From the NCBI RefSeq assembly GCF_000724625.1, contig NZ_CP007139.1, positions 3,162,001 through 3,226,000 of the forward strand: a stretch of DNA of 64,000 nucleotides, given 5' to 3'. This stretch comes from Fimbriimonas ginsengisoli Gsoil 348. GTDB taxonomy: Bacteria; Armatimonadota; Fimbriimonadia; Fimbriimonadales; Fimbriimonadaceae. This document shows positions 26,315 through 34,577 of the stretch, in pieces (positions within the stretch are counted from its first letter, which is position 1; each line of letters opens with the position of its first letter). The notes beneath the pieces were generated by a model. The model was not told the DNA's origin, searched no databases, and saw nothing but the letters and a program-made list of their open reading frames with translations. Made by a program: the position numbers and the translations under genes.

Positions 26315-27040
26315 TTAATGAATGCCTTCTTGCCTTACCTTCTCTAGGGCGAGTTCGAGGTCGTTAGGCGCGCCTTGGCCGTGTTCGTCGCCGCCTCTGA
26401 TCGCCTCGTAGACGAGAGCGGCGAGGCAGGCGCCTATTACGGGACCCACAAGGTAGGGCCAGTAGGCGGCGAGGGCGGGACCTCCGGCGAAGAGAGCGGG
26501 AGCGAGAGATCGGGCGGGGTTCATCGAGCAGCCGGTCAGCGGGCCGCCGAAAAGGCCGCACAGGGCTACCGCCATCCCAATGGCGAGTCCAGGAACCGCT
26601 CCGTTGGCGCGCCGATCGGTGGCCACGGAGATGATCACCAACATCAGAAAGAACGTAAGCGTCGCCTCAATGCCGAGGCACCGGGCCAGGTCCACCGTCG
26701 GCTGGGTCGCGCCGAACCCCACTGCTTTTGCCAAGCCGCCAAAGAGAACCGCGTGGAGCCCGCTTGCGGCGAGGGCGCCCGCGAGCTGAGAGGCGACATA
26801 GGTGGGAACGTACCGCCAGGGGAACCGCTTGGCGACCGCGAACGCCACCGTGACGGCCGGGTTGAAGTGGGCGGCGGAGATGTGTCCCAACGCGTAGATC
26901 GATGCGGCGACCACGAGGCCGAAGACCGCGTTAACCATCAGGTGGGCGGCGGGCTGGCCGGCGAGCGAAGCGATCGCGCCGCACCCGAAGAAGACGATGG
27001 CGAATGTGCCCAGCCCCTCCGCGACATATCGGCGCCACAT
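26315..27040 (-). CDS. MIP-family channel (aquaglyceroporin), likely arsenite channel AqpS-like
   Basis: A 241-residue six-helix MIP channel with both pore motifs: HFNPAVT (NPA 60-62) and GCSMNPARS (NPA 174-176, Arg177). The residue 15 before that Arg, His in water-specific AqpZ, is Gly162 here, as in solute-conducting GlpF-type pores. Start ATG 27040 overlaps the phosphoesterase stop by one base (TGATG), so it is the last gene of an arsR operon. AqpS of Sinorhizobium meliloti replaces an arsenite pump in an ars operon; the same downhill arsenite export is inferred here. Confidence 0.9.
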   Translation of the reverse strand: MWRRYVAEGLGTFAIVFFGCGAIASLAGQPAAHLMVNAVFGLVVAASIYALGHISAAHFNPAVTVAFAVAKRFPWRYVPTYVASQLAGALAASGLHAVLFGGLAKAVGFGATQPTVDLARCLGIEATLTFFLMLVIISVATDRRANGAVPGLAIGMAVALCGLFGGPLTGCSMNPARSLAPALFAGGPALAAYWPYLVGPVIGACLAALVYEAIRGGDEHGQGAPNDLELALEKVRQEGIH

Positions 27041-27789
27041 CACTTCGACGCCACCTGCCCGCCCGTTCGAAGGTATTCGGCGAAGTACTCGGGAAGACCG
27101 GCTTCCACGAGCCTCGAGCACGCGAGTTCGACGTCGTAATCTACGCGTATCTGTTCGCTCGTTACCGACTCTGCGTCCAGCGTAAGGGCGCAGTAGCCCG
27201 CGCGCGCGTCTCCGTCCTTCGGCCTCCCCACGCTGCCGGTGTTGATGAAGTGCACCCCGTCTACCTCCCGATGGAACGGGACATGGGTGTGCCCAAAGAC
27301 GATAACGTCCGCTTGCGCGTCGGCCTTGCCGCCGGACGTGAATTGGCGCAGGTACCCGTCGGAGCGGTTCTCGAAGAGATATTCCGTGGTCTCTCGCGGC
27401 GAGCCGTGGCAAAGGAGAACGCGAAGTCCGTTCACCACGAGCCGGATCTCACGGGGCAGTTCTCTGAGCCAAGCCTTTCGTTCGGGGGCGGTGTGCTCTC
27501 TCGTCCACAGGAATGAAACGTTCGACATTTCGATGTCGAACGGCTTCACGTAGTGGCAGCCGCAATTCTCTTTTTCAAAGCCGACCCCCTCGTCGTAATT
27601 GCCCAGGATGGTGGGGCATCCCATCGCCATTACTTCGTCCTGAACTTCGTTCGGCTGGCTCGCGTACCCGCCGAGGTCGCCGAGGCAATAAACGGCGTCG
27701 TAGCCCGCGGACTCGATGTGGGCTCGCACCGCCTGCGTGGCGGGGAGATTGGCGTGGATGTCGGAAAAGATGGCCAGTCGCGTTTTCAT
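27040..27789 (-). CDS. Metallophosphoesterase in arsenic-type operon
   Basis: A 249-residue calcineurin-like phosphoesterase of the YfcE/MJ0936 kind: FSDIHANLPA (DxH), CLGDLGGYAS (GD), ILGNYDEG (GN), LLCHGSP and VFGHTHVPF (GHTH) give the full dimetal site. Directly after GNYDEG lies ENCGCHY, a Cys pair unusual for these enzymes. TGATG one-base overlaps on both sides bind it tightly between arsR and the aquaporin gene. Substrate unknown; a phosphate or arsenate ester is an attractive idea. Confidence 0.93.
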   Translation of the reverse strand: MKTRLAIFSDIHANLPATQAVRAHIESAGYDAVYCLGDLGGYASQPNEVQDEVMAMGCPTILGNYDEGVGFEKENCGCHYVKPFDIEMSNVSFLWTREHTAPERKAWLRELPREIRLVVNGLRVLLCHGSPRETTEYLFENRSDGYLRQFTSGGKADAQADVIVFGHTHVPFHREVDGVHFINTGSVGRPKDGDARAGYCALTLDAESVTSEQIRVDYDVELACSRLVEAGLPEYFAEYLRTGGQVASK

Positions 27790-28151
27790 CAGCAGCCGGC
27801 CTCGCAATCGCACGATGCCGGTTCGCCAAGGTAGGCAGCCAGCTTGGCTACGGCGGCCCGGTTAACGTCGCAGACCATGAATTTGCCTCGCTTCTCAACG
27901 GTGATGAGCCCCGCGTCCTTTAGCTCGTTAAGGTGAAACGAAATGGTCGAGTTGACCTTTTCCTTCCCTGTGATATGGCAGCAGACTTCGCCGAACGAGG
28001 GGCCTTGGACCGGGTGCACATCCCCTTCCTCACCAACGGCAACGGCGCCGCACCGTTGTCTGAGGAAGTCGAGGATCTGCACGCGCGTCTTGTCGCCGAG
28101 CGCCTTGAACATGCGGGCACGCTGGGCCGACGCATCTTCCACAAGGGTCAT
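27789..28151 (-). CDS. arsR: ArsR-family metalloregulator (first gene of arsR-phosphoesterase-aquaporin operon)
   Basis: A 120-residue winged-helix repressor: FKALGDKTRVQILDFL, then STISFHLNELKDAGLITVEKRGK as recognition helix and wing. Candidate arsenite thiols are Cys34, the Cys57-Cys58 pair in GEVCCHI, and a C-terminal CDCEAGC cluster (114, 116, 120). TACACT lies 6 bases before ATG 28151 (28158-28163), so the mRNA may be leaderless. Likely represses its own operon and is released by trivalent arsenic or antimony. Confidence 0.93.
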   Translation of the reverse strand: MTLVEDASAQRARMFKALGDKTRVQILDFLRQRCGAVAVGEEGDVHPVQGPSFGEVCCHITGKEKVNSTISFHLNELKDAGLITVEKRGKFMVCDVNRAAVAKLAAYLGEPASCDCEAGC

Positions 28152-28157
28152 GCGACG

Positions 28158-28189
28158 AGTGTAGCAGAACGTTTCGACATTCCTAGCAA
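28158..28189 (-). promoter_or_regulatory. Putative arsR operon promoter
   Basis: On the minus strand TTGCTA (28184-28189) and TACACT (28158-28163) are 20 bases apart, the latter 6 bases before the ATG. Between them GAATGTCGAAACGTTC forms an imperfect inverted repeat that could be the ArsR operator. Spacing is longer than ideal. Confidence 0.45.
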
Positions 28190-28223
28190 CGTAGTGTTAA
28201 GGCTGCGTTACCGGCGCTTTGCA

Positions 28224-28264
28224 TATCTCCCTCACCAACCTGTTCAAGGTTGGTGAGGGAGATA
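28224..28264. terminator. Perfect 17-bp hairpin between arsM and arsR operons
   Basis: TATCTCCCTCACCAACC (28224-28240) pairs perfectly with 28248-28264 around a 7-base loop. It lies 28 bases after the arsM stop and before the next arsR start, so it probably ends the arsR-arsM transcript. No T-run follows in either direction; a role in mRNA 3'-end protection is an alternative. Confidence 0.6.
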
Positions 28265-28291
28265 GGGACGTTACTCGGTGCCGCCATGAAG

Positions 28292-29173
28292 TCAGGGCTT
28301 GGTCGCCCGGATAAAGGCGCCCATGATTCGGCCATCAAGGGCTTCGCGTTCTTCCGGCGTGAGTTCTTCGATTGCCGAGGCGGCAATCGCTGAGACCTCG
28401 AGGTCGGAGAAGCGATAGCGGCGGGTAGGTTCGATCCCGCGGTCGACGAATCCGGCGGCGGCGAGCTTATCGAGGTATTCCTCTTTCTCGAGCGCGCCGG
28501 CAACGCATCCCACGTAAGCCTCCATGTCCCGCCGCACGGCATCGGGAATGTGCCCGTCGACGACCACGTCGGAGACGGCGAAGCGGCCGCCGGGCCGTAG
28601 AACCCGGAACGCTTCGCGAATCACCTGATCTTTGTTTGCCGAGAGATTGATGACGCAGTTCGAGACGATCACGTCGACCGAGTCGTCGGGGAGCGGGATC
28701 TCTTCGATATGCCCCTTGAGGAAGCGGACATTTTCCGCACCGGCTTCGGCGCGGTTCCGCTCGGCAAGGGCGAGCATTTCGTCCGTCATGTCGAGCCCGT
28801 ACACAAACCCGGTGGGACCCACGCGTCGGGCGGAAAGGAGGACATCGATGCCGCCTCCGCTCCCGAGGTCGAGAACGGTCTCACCTTCCTTTAGCTGCGC
28901 GAGCGCAGTCGGGTTGCCGCAACCCAGCGAAGCGAGGAGGGCCGCTTCGGGGATTTCGGACGCTTCCGTGTCCGAATATAGATTGCCGGAAATCGTGTCG
29001 CTATCGCTGCAGCAGGAGCCCTTGTCGGTAGTCGATCCGCAGCAAGTCTCGGCAGGGGCCGAACCGCAGCACGTGGCCGCGTTGCCGCTGAGGACGCGCA
29101 GGGCGGCCTCTCCGTATCGTTGCCGCACGAGGTCTTGCACATCCTCGCGGGTTGTCAAGTCGTTGGTAGCCAT
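28292..29173 (-). CDS. arsM: Arsenite S-adenosylmethyltransferase
   Basis: A 293-residue methyltransferase: VLDLGSGGGIDVLLSARRVG binds SAM, and Cys85 (SLGCGNP), Cys173 (VSNCVINL) and Cys223 (YVGCVAGA) correspond to the conserved arsenic-binding cysteines of ArsM. An N-terminal insert carries three Cys-Cys pairs (35/36, 44/45, 54/55). It converts As(III) to methylated, volatile species. I prefer ATG 29173, with AAAAGGAA 8 bases upstream; ATG 29203, overlapping the arsR stop as TAATG, would add ten residues and may allow coupling. Confidence 0.95.
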   Translation of the reverse strand: MATNDLTTREDVQDLVRQRYGEAALRVLSGNAATCCGSAPAETCCGSTTDKGSCCSDSDTISGNLYSDTEASEIPEAALLASLGCGNPTALAQLKEGETVLDLGSGGGIDVLLSARRVGPTGFVYGLDMTDEMLALAERNRAEAGAENVRFLKGHIEEIPLPDDSVDVIVSNCVINLSANKDQVIREAFRVLRPGGRFAVSDVVVDGHIPDAVRRDMEAYVGCVAGALEKEEYLDKLAAAGFVDRGIEPTRRYRFSDLEVSAIAASAIEELTPEEREALDGRIMGAFIRATKP

Positions 29174-29202
29174 TTTTCTAAGTTCCTTTTGGGTGATTTC
29201 CA

Positions 29203-29538
29203 TTAGCGGCAGCCGCCGCTATCGTCGGTGAAGTAATCCGCGAGCCTGGCCAAGACTTCGCGGTCGATGCCGCACACCATATTCTTGCCCCGGCGCTCCA
29301 TGGTGATGAGCCCCGCGTTGCGGAGCTCTTTGAGGTGAAAGCTGACGGTAGAGGTGATCTTTTCCGATCCCGTTACCGAGCAGCAAACCTCGCCCACCGT
29401 GGGTCCCTCGACCGGCCGCACCTCGCCTTCCTCGCCAACGGCCACGGGGCAGCAGCAGTTGCGAAGGAAATTGAAGATGCGGAGCCGCGTCGGATCCCCG
29501 AGCGCCTTGAACATGGCCCCTTCATCGTTGTGGTCCAC
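29203..29538 (-). CDS. arsR: ArsR-family metalloregulator (arsR-arsM operon)
   Basis: A 111-residue paralogue of the repressor at 27789. FKALGDPTRLRIFNFL and STVSFHLKELRNAGLITMERRGK form the winged helix. Thiols: Cys28-Cys29-Cys30 in RNCCCPVAV and Cys52-Cys53 in GEVCCSV; the C-terminal cluster of the other copy is reduced to one Cys. GTG 29538 is 6 bases after TATGAT. Presumably controls arsM. Confidence 0.92.
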   Translation of the reverse strand: MDHNDEGAMFKALGDPTRLRIFNFLRNCCCPVAVGEEGEVRPVEGPTVGEVCCSVTGSEKITSTVSFHLKELRNAGLITMERRGKNMVCGIDREVLARLADYFTDDSGGCR

Positions 29539-29544
29539 GAGAGC

Positions 29545-29566
29545 ATCATAGCATACAGTTCTAGAA
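29545..29566 (-). promoter_or_regulatory. Putative arsR-arsM promoter and operator
   Basis: Minus-strand TATGAT (29545-29550) lies 6 bases before the GTG start. Just upstream is an AT-rich stretch with the perfect palindrome TTCTAGAA (29559-29566), unusual in this GC-rich window and a plausible ArsR site. No consensus -35. Confidence 0.5.
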
Positions 29567-29580
29567 ATATAGAAATGTTT

Positions 29581-29641
29581 GTGAGGCGTGAGGCGTGAGG
29601 CGTGAGGCGTGAGGCGTGAGGCGTGAGGCGTGAGGCGTGAG
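29581..29641. repeat. Heptamer tandem repeat, GTGAGGC x8.7
   Basis: Eight perfect copies of GTGAGGC plus a partial ninth. Followed by a related degenerate stretch. It lies upstream of the arsR-arsM promoter and downstream of argG, between two leftward genes. Confidence 0.95.
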
Positions 29642-29696
29642 CTAGTTTTTGTGCTTTACCCTTTCCTTCGCGCTTCACGCCTGAAGAAGCCCAGCC

Positions 29697-31046
<1,350 letters not shown>

Positions 31047-31050
31047 TCAA

Positions 31051-31111
31051 GGGCGGAGGGCGGAGGGCGGAGGGCGGAGGGCAGAAGGCGGAAGGCGGAA
31101 GGCGGAAGGCG
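31051..31111. repeat. Heptamer tandem repeat, GGGCGGA then GGCGGAA units
   Basis: Four GGGCGGA units, one transitional unit and three to four GGCGGAA units, all with period 7. It is directly followed by the dispersed element at 31116. It lies upstream of both argG and the Uma2 gene. Confidence 0.9.
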
Positions 31112-31115
31112 ATCG

Positions 31116-31144
31116 TAGCGTCGGCGCCCTCGCCGATGATCCGG
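31116..31144. repeat. Short dispersed repeat, copy 2
   Basis: TAGCGTCGGCGCCCTCGCCG then ATGATC, matching 3657-3687 with one mismatch. Confidence 0.6.
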
Positions 31145-31183
31145 GCGGCAGTACGCCGGACGGGAAGTCAAAGGGTGAAGGCG

Positions 31184-31189
31184 TAGAAT
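31184..31189 (+). promoter_or_regulatory. Putative -10 box TAGAAT for leaderless start at 31197
   Basis: TAGAAT ends 7 bases before ATG 31197. The preceding bases lack a recognisable -35 hexamer. Confidence 0.5.
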
Positions 31190-31196
31190 TAAGGGC

Positions 31197-31706
31197 ATGA
31201 TGGGCGCGGCGAATCCGGTGGAACTTTTAGAGCGCCTCATGTTGGCCGATCAATTCGGCGTGAAATTGGAGATCGTTCAAGGAAATCCGACGTGGGAGTT
31301 TTTCCCAGGACCGATCCATCAGGGAACGGTCGGTGACATCCATCGTAGCGTCAGGCCGCGTTCTGACTGCGAGCAAAATTACTTCTTCGCCTTGAGTGAC
31401 GCCTACGTCCAGTTCAAGGACGGGTCGGTAAAGAGGCCGGACTTGATGGTTTTCTGCGAAAAGCCCGAACTCACAAGGCAGGCGTTGACGGTTATTCCCG
31501 AGGCGGTGGTCGAGGTGCTGTCGCCGGGGACGGAGAAAAAGGACCTCGATGTGGGCCCGCCGTTTTATCTGTCGCAAGGCGTGAAGGATGTCGTGGTGGT
31601 CAACCCGGAGACTCACGTCGTCTATCACATTCGCAAGGACGGAGCCCGGAGACTCGAGGGGCCGGTGACGATTCAGCTTGAATGCGGCTGTGAGCTAGAC
31701 GCGTAA
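31197..31706 (+). CDS. Uma2-family (DUF820) putative nuclease
   Basis: A 169-residue protein with the PD-(D/E)XK-like layout of the Uma2 family: an N-terminal region, VKRPDLMVFCEKP (catalytic Asp), AVVEVLSPGTEKKDLDVGPPFY (E-x-S-P-x-T and Lys/Asp) and VKDVVVVNPETHVV. These proteins are abundant in cyanobacteria and similar phyla; function is not established although a restriction-type fold is clear. It converges on uvrC with a 4-base gap. Confidence 0.88.
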   Translation: MMGAANPVELLERLMLADQFGVKLEIVQGNPTWEFFPGPIHQGTVGDIHRSVRPRSDCEQNYFFALSDAYVQFKDGSVKRPDLMVFCEKPELTRQALTVIPEAVVEVLSPGTEKKDLDVGPPFYLSQGVKDVVVVNPETHVVYHIRKDGARRLEGPVTIQLECGCELDA

Positions 31707-31710
31707 GGCG

Positions 31711-33660
31711 CTAGAGCTCCGCTAGAAAATCCTTCACCTTGACTGCCAACGCTTTCGTCATCGTTGGCACTGCCGCCAGCTCGTCGGCGGTGGCGCGGCG
31801 GATCCCTTCTACCGAACCGAAGGTGCGGAGTAGGAGCCGCTTTCGCCGGGGGCCGACGCCGGGGATCTCGTCGAGAGAAGATCCGCCGAACTTCTTGTCT
31901 CTCAGCTTGCGGTGATAGGTGAGGGCGAAGCGGTGGGCTTCATCGCGCAGCTTTCTCAAAAGCATGAGCCCCGGAGACGTAAGCGGTAGCTCGACCTCCC
32001 GGAAACCGTAGGTCTTCGGCGCCGGGCGGTCGTAAGAATAGGGAGTATCGGCAGGGGGAGGAGCGGCGAGCGCCGCCTCCATCTCCCGGATATCGGAGAG
32101 CAATTCGCCGGCGGGCTCGACCGGGACGTAGATCAGCTCGTGGCGTTTGGCAAGCCCTACCATCGGAACCGTCAAACCTAGGTCGTCCCGCGCCTTCAGG
32201 GCGGCCGCGAGCTGCCCCTTTCCACCGTCGACCATGATTAGATCGGGCAGCTTCTGGAATTTCTCGTCCCCGTCCACGTACGCCTTCAGGCGACGGGTGA
32301 GCACCTCGTGCATCATCGCAAAGTCGTTCGGGCTCTCCGGGTGATAGCGGATCTTGAATCGGCGGTATTCGTCTTTGGCGGCTTCTCCGTTCTCCGTAAC
32401 GACCATCGAGCCGACCGGCGCGGTGCCTTGAATATTTGAGATGTCGTACCCTTCGATTCGGATGGGCGGCATATCGAGGCCGAGCGAATCCTGTAATTGC
32501 CCCATCGCTTCCTCTGCCCAGACCTCTTTCTGTTCGAGCTCTTGGGCGAACTGAGCCAGCGCTTGCTCGGCATTGGCGGCGGCCATGTCCACCAATCTTG
32601 CCTTTTCGCCCGTCTGGGGCACTTCTACCGTGACCGCGCTTCCTTTCCGCTGGCGGAGCCAGGTTTGGACGATTCCGCGCTCCTCGATTTCCATCGGCAG
32701 CAGGATCTCGCGCGGCACGTCGGGAGAGTCGGCGTAGTACTGTTTCACGAACTCGCCGACCGCCTCGGATGGCTGAGCTTCGCTCGCGCCGTCTAGAACG
32801 AACTGTCGCTGCCCAATTAGCTTGCCGCCTCGGATGTAGAGCATCTGGATCGCGGCGCCGCGGTCGTCCTTCACTACTGCGATAACATCCTGATCGATTT
32901 GGTCGTTGTTCAAGACCTTTTGGCGCGAGAGGACGGTTTGGATGGCATTGAGCTGGTCGCGAATCTTGGCCGCTTTCTCAAAGTCGAGCTCCTCGGCCGC
33001 GGCTTCCATCTCCTTCTTGAGGTCCTCGACCATCATCTCCTCTTTTCCGCCAAGGAACCGCTCGACTTTGTCGAGGATCTTGCCGTATTCAGCCCGATCG
33101 CTCAGCCCGGCGCAGGGGCCCAGGCAGCGGCCAAGGTGGTAGTAGAGGCAGGGGCGCTGAACCGGCTCTCCGGTCCAACTTTTGCCGCAAGGGATGAGGG
33201 GGAACGTCTTGTGAAGAAGCTGTAGCGTGTCCCGTACCGCGTAGGCAGAAGGGTAGGGGCCGAAGTATTTGGCTTTGTCTTTTCGCACCCGCCGGGTGAA
33301 CATGACACGGGGAAACTTCTCGTCGGTGACCGTGATGTAGGGGTACGACTTGTCGTCCCGCATCCGCACGTTGAAGGGCGGGCGGTGCTGCTTGATGAGG
33401 TTGCACTCGAGGACCAGCGCTTCGATCTCGGTGTCGACGACGATCCACTCGATGTCGCACACCTTGCGAACGAGCCGATCGATGCGCGGTCCGTGCTTGG
33501 CGGAGGATTGGAAATAACTGCGAACCCGGTTGCGGAGCAAGATCGCCTTACCGACGTAAAGCACGGAGCCGTGCTCGTCCTTGTAGATGTAGCAGCCGGG
33601 CTGCGCGGGGACGAGTTTGAGCTTTTCCTGAACCGCTTCGTTATTGTTTCGCTTCGCCAC
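31711..33660 (-). CDS. uvrC: Excinuclease ABC subunit C
   Basis: A 649-residue nuclease subunit. GIY-YIG domain at the N-terminus (GCYIYKDEHGSVLYVGKAILLRNRV), Cys-rich CLYYHLGRCLGPCAG, UVR domain (KKEMEAAAEELDFEKAAKIRDQ), C-terminal RNase H-like domain (EGYDISNIQGT, DGGKGQL) and the double HhH (LDEIPGVGPRRKRLLLR). It cuts on both sides of DNA lesions with UvrA and UvrB. Start is GTG. Confidence 0.98.
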   Translation of the reverse strand: MAKRNNNEAVQEKLKLVPAQPGCYIYKDEHGSVLYVGKAILLRNRVRSYFQSSAKHGPRIDRLVRKVCDIEWIVVDTEIEALVLECNLIKQHRPPFNVRMRDDKSYPYITVTDEKFPRVMFTRRVRKDKAKYFGPYPSAYAVRDTLQLLHKTFPLIPCGKSWTGEPVQRPCLYYHLGRCLGPCAGLSDRAEYGKILDKVERFLGGKEEMMVEDLKKEMEAAAEELDFEKAAKIRDQLNAIQTVLSRQKVLNNDQIDQDVIAVVKDDRGAAIQMLYIRGGKLIGQRQFVLDGASEAQPSEAVGEFVKQYYADSPDVPREILLPMEIEERGIVQTWLRQRKGSAVTVEVPQTGEKARLVDMAAANAEQALAQFAQELEQKEVWAEEAMGQLQDSLGLDMPPIRIEGYDISNIQGTAPVGSMVVTENGEAAKDEYRRFKIRYHPESPNDFAMMHEVLTRRLKAYVDGDEKFQKLPDLIMVDGGKGQLAAALKARDDLGLTVPMVGLAKRHELIYVPVEPAGELLSDIREMEAALAAPPPADTPYSYDRPAPKTYGFREVELPLTSPGLMLLRKLRDEAHRFALTYHRKLRDKKFGGSSLDEIPGVGPRRKRLLLRTFGSVEGIRRATADELAAVPTMTKALAVKVKDFLAEL

Positions 33661-33707
33661 TATCTAAGGGTGTACGTATTTCTACCTTTCTTTGCACGGC
33701 CCCGAGT

Positions 33708-33911
33708 TCATTTACGTCGGGACGCGTGGCAAGAAGTGCAAGGAATTCCGGCTTGAACCGGATACTTGTGCCCACCGAGCTTCACCACCGCTTTTGCGAT
33801 CGGTCCTGGAAAGGTGCTCTTCGCGCCCTTCGGGCTCTCAAAAAGGACGACCGCGGCCAGAATGGCCAAAGCGGCGGCGAGGGCGGCTCGGCGGTTCAAC
33901 TGGCGTCCCAT
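33708..33911 (-). CDS. Tiny secreted or membrane-anchored CxxCH protein
   Basis: A 67-residue protein: basic start, hydrophobic helix LAAALAILAAVVLF (about 11-24), then a short exported tail ending IPCTSCHASRRK with a single heme-type CxxCH seven residues from the end. ATG 33911 has TAGGA 5 bases upstream. If heme is attached it would be a minimal monoheme c-type peptide. It is divergent from the thioredoxin-like gene 72 bases away. Function not recognised; a spurious frame cannot be excluded. Confidence 0.6.
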   Translation of the reverse strand: MGRQLNRRAALAAALAILAAVVLFESPKGAKSTFPGPIAKAVVKLGGHKYPVQAGIPCTSCHASRRK

Positions 33912-33983
33912 AACGTCATCCTAGCTGATCGCGGCGGGATCGAGAAATCGAACATTGACTCCATAAGGCAAGTCCCTGGAGAT

Positions 33984-34577
33984 ATGAAAGCTCACCGTCT
34001 AAGTTTCGTATCGACCGGGCTGTTGGCCTTTTGTCTGGTGGGCACGGCCACGGCCCAAGGGGTCACCGTAGGAAGCCGTCCGGCCAGGTTCAGCGCGATG
34101 ACGATCGATGGAAGGCAGATTTTTATCCGGGATCTGCGAAATCAGGGAGCGCCGTTCTTCTTGTACTTCATCAACGACCGTGACAACCTCAGCAGCCGAG
34201 CTTCGACGGAAATTAATCGGATGGTTCGGGGCTACGGAAAAAGCAAGGCGAAGTGGTACGCGATCTCTAACGCCCCCGCCGACCGCGCTCGCTCCTATGT
34301 CGTCGAGTTCAAGCCGCCGTATCAGGTGTTGATGGACGACCATCTCAGTACGATTCAGGCTTTCGGCATTCAGAACGCGCCGGCAGTGGTAATGATCGAC
34401 CGGGAAGGAAAGGTCGCCAAGATATGGAAAGGGTTTAGCGGTCCGATGCTCAAAGACTTGAATCGAACGGTTGCCCGAGTGAACGGAAAACGGGTCCGCT
34501 GGTACGATTTCAGCCGGGCTCCGAGCGTGACGACTTTCGGGGAGCCATTTATCCAGTCTCGCCCCGGCGCCGGCTAA
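33984..34577 (+). CDS. Exported thioredoxin-like protein without active-site cysteines
   Basis: A 197-residue protein with a signal peptide (residues 1-24, cleaved after ATA-QG). GVTVGSRPARFSAMTIDGRQ and APFFLYFIND resemble the start of redoxin/AhpC-type folds; FGIQNAPAVVMIDREGKVAKIW has the cis-Pro loop. The mature part contains no cysteine at all, so it cannot be a normal oxidoreductase. GGAG lies 2-6 bases before ATG 33984. The 3' end overlaps waaA by 29 bases, convergently. Confidence 0.8.
   Translation: MKAHRLSFVSTGLLAFCLVGTATAQGVTVGSRPARFSAMTIDGRQIFIRDLRNQGAPFFLYFINDRDNLSSRASTEINRMVRGYGKSKAKWYAISNAPADRARSYVVEFKPPYQVLMDDHLSTIQAFGIQNAPAVVMIDREGKVAKIWKGFSGPMLKDLNRTVARVNGKRVRWYDFSRAPSVTTFGEPFIQSRPGAG

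Noticed and set aside
28224-28264. Riboswitch or attenuator before arsR
   Set aside because: A single perfect hairpin without alternative pairing; the predicted arsR promoter lies downstream of it, so it would not be in that mRNA.
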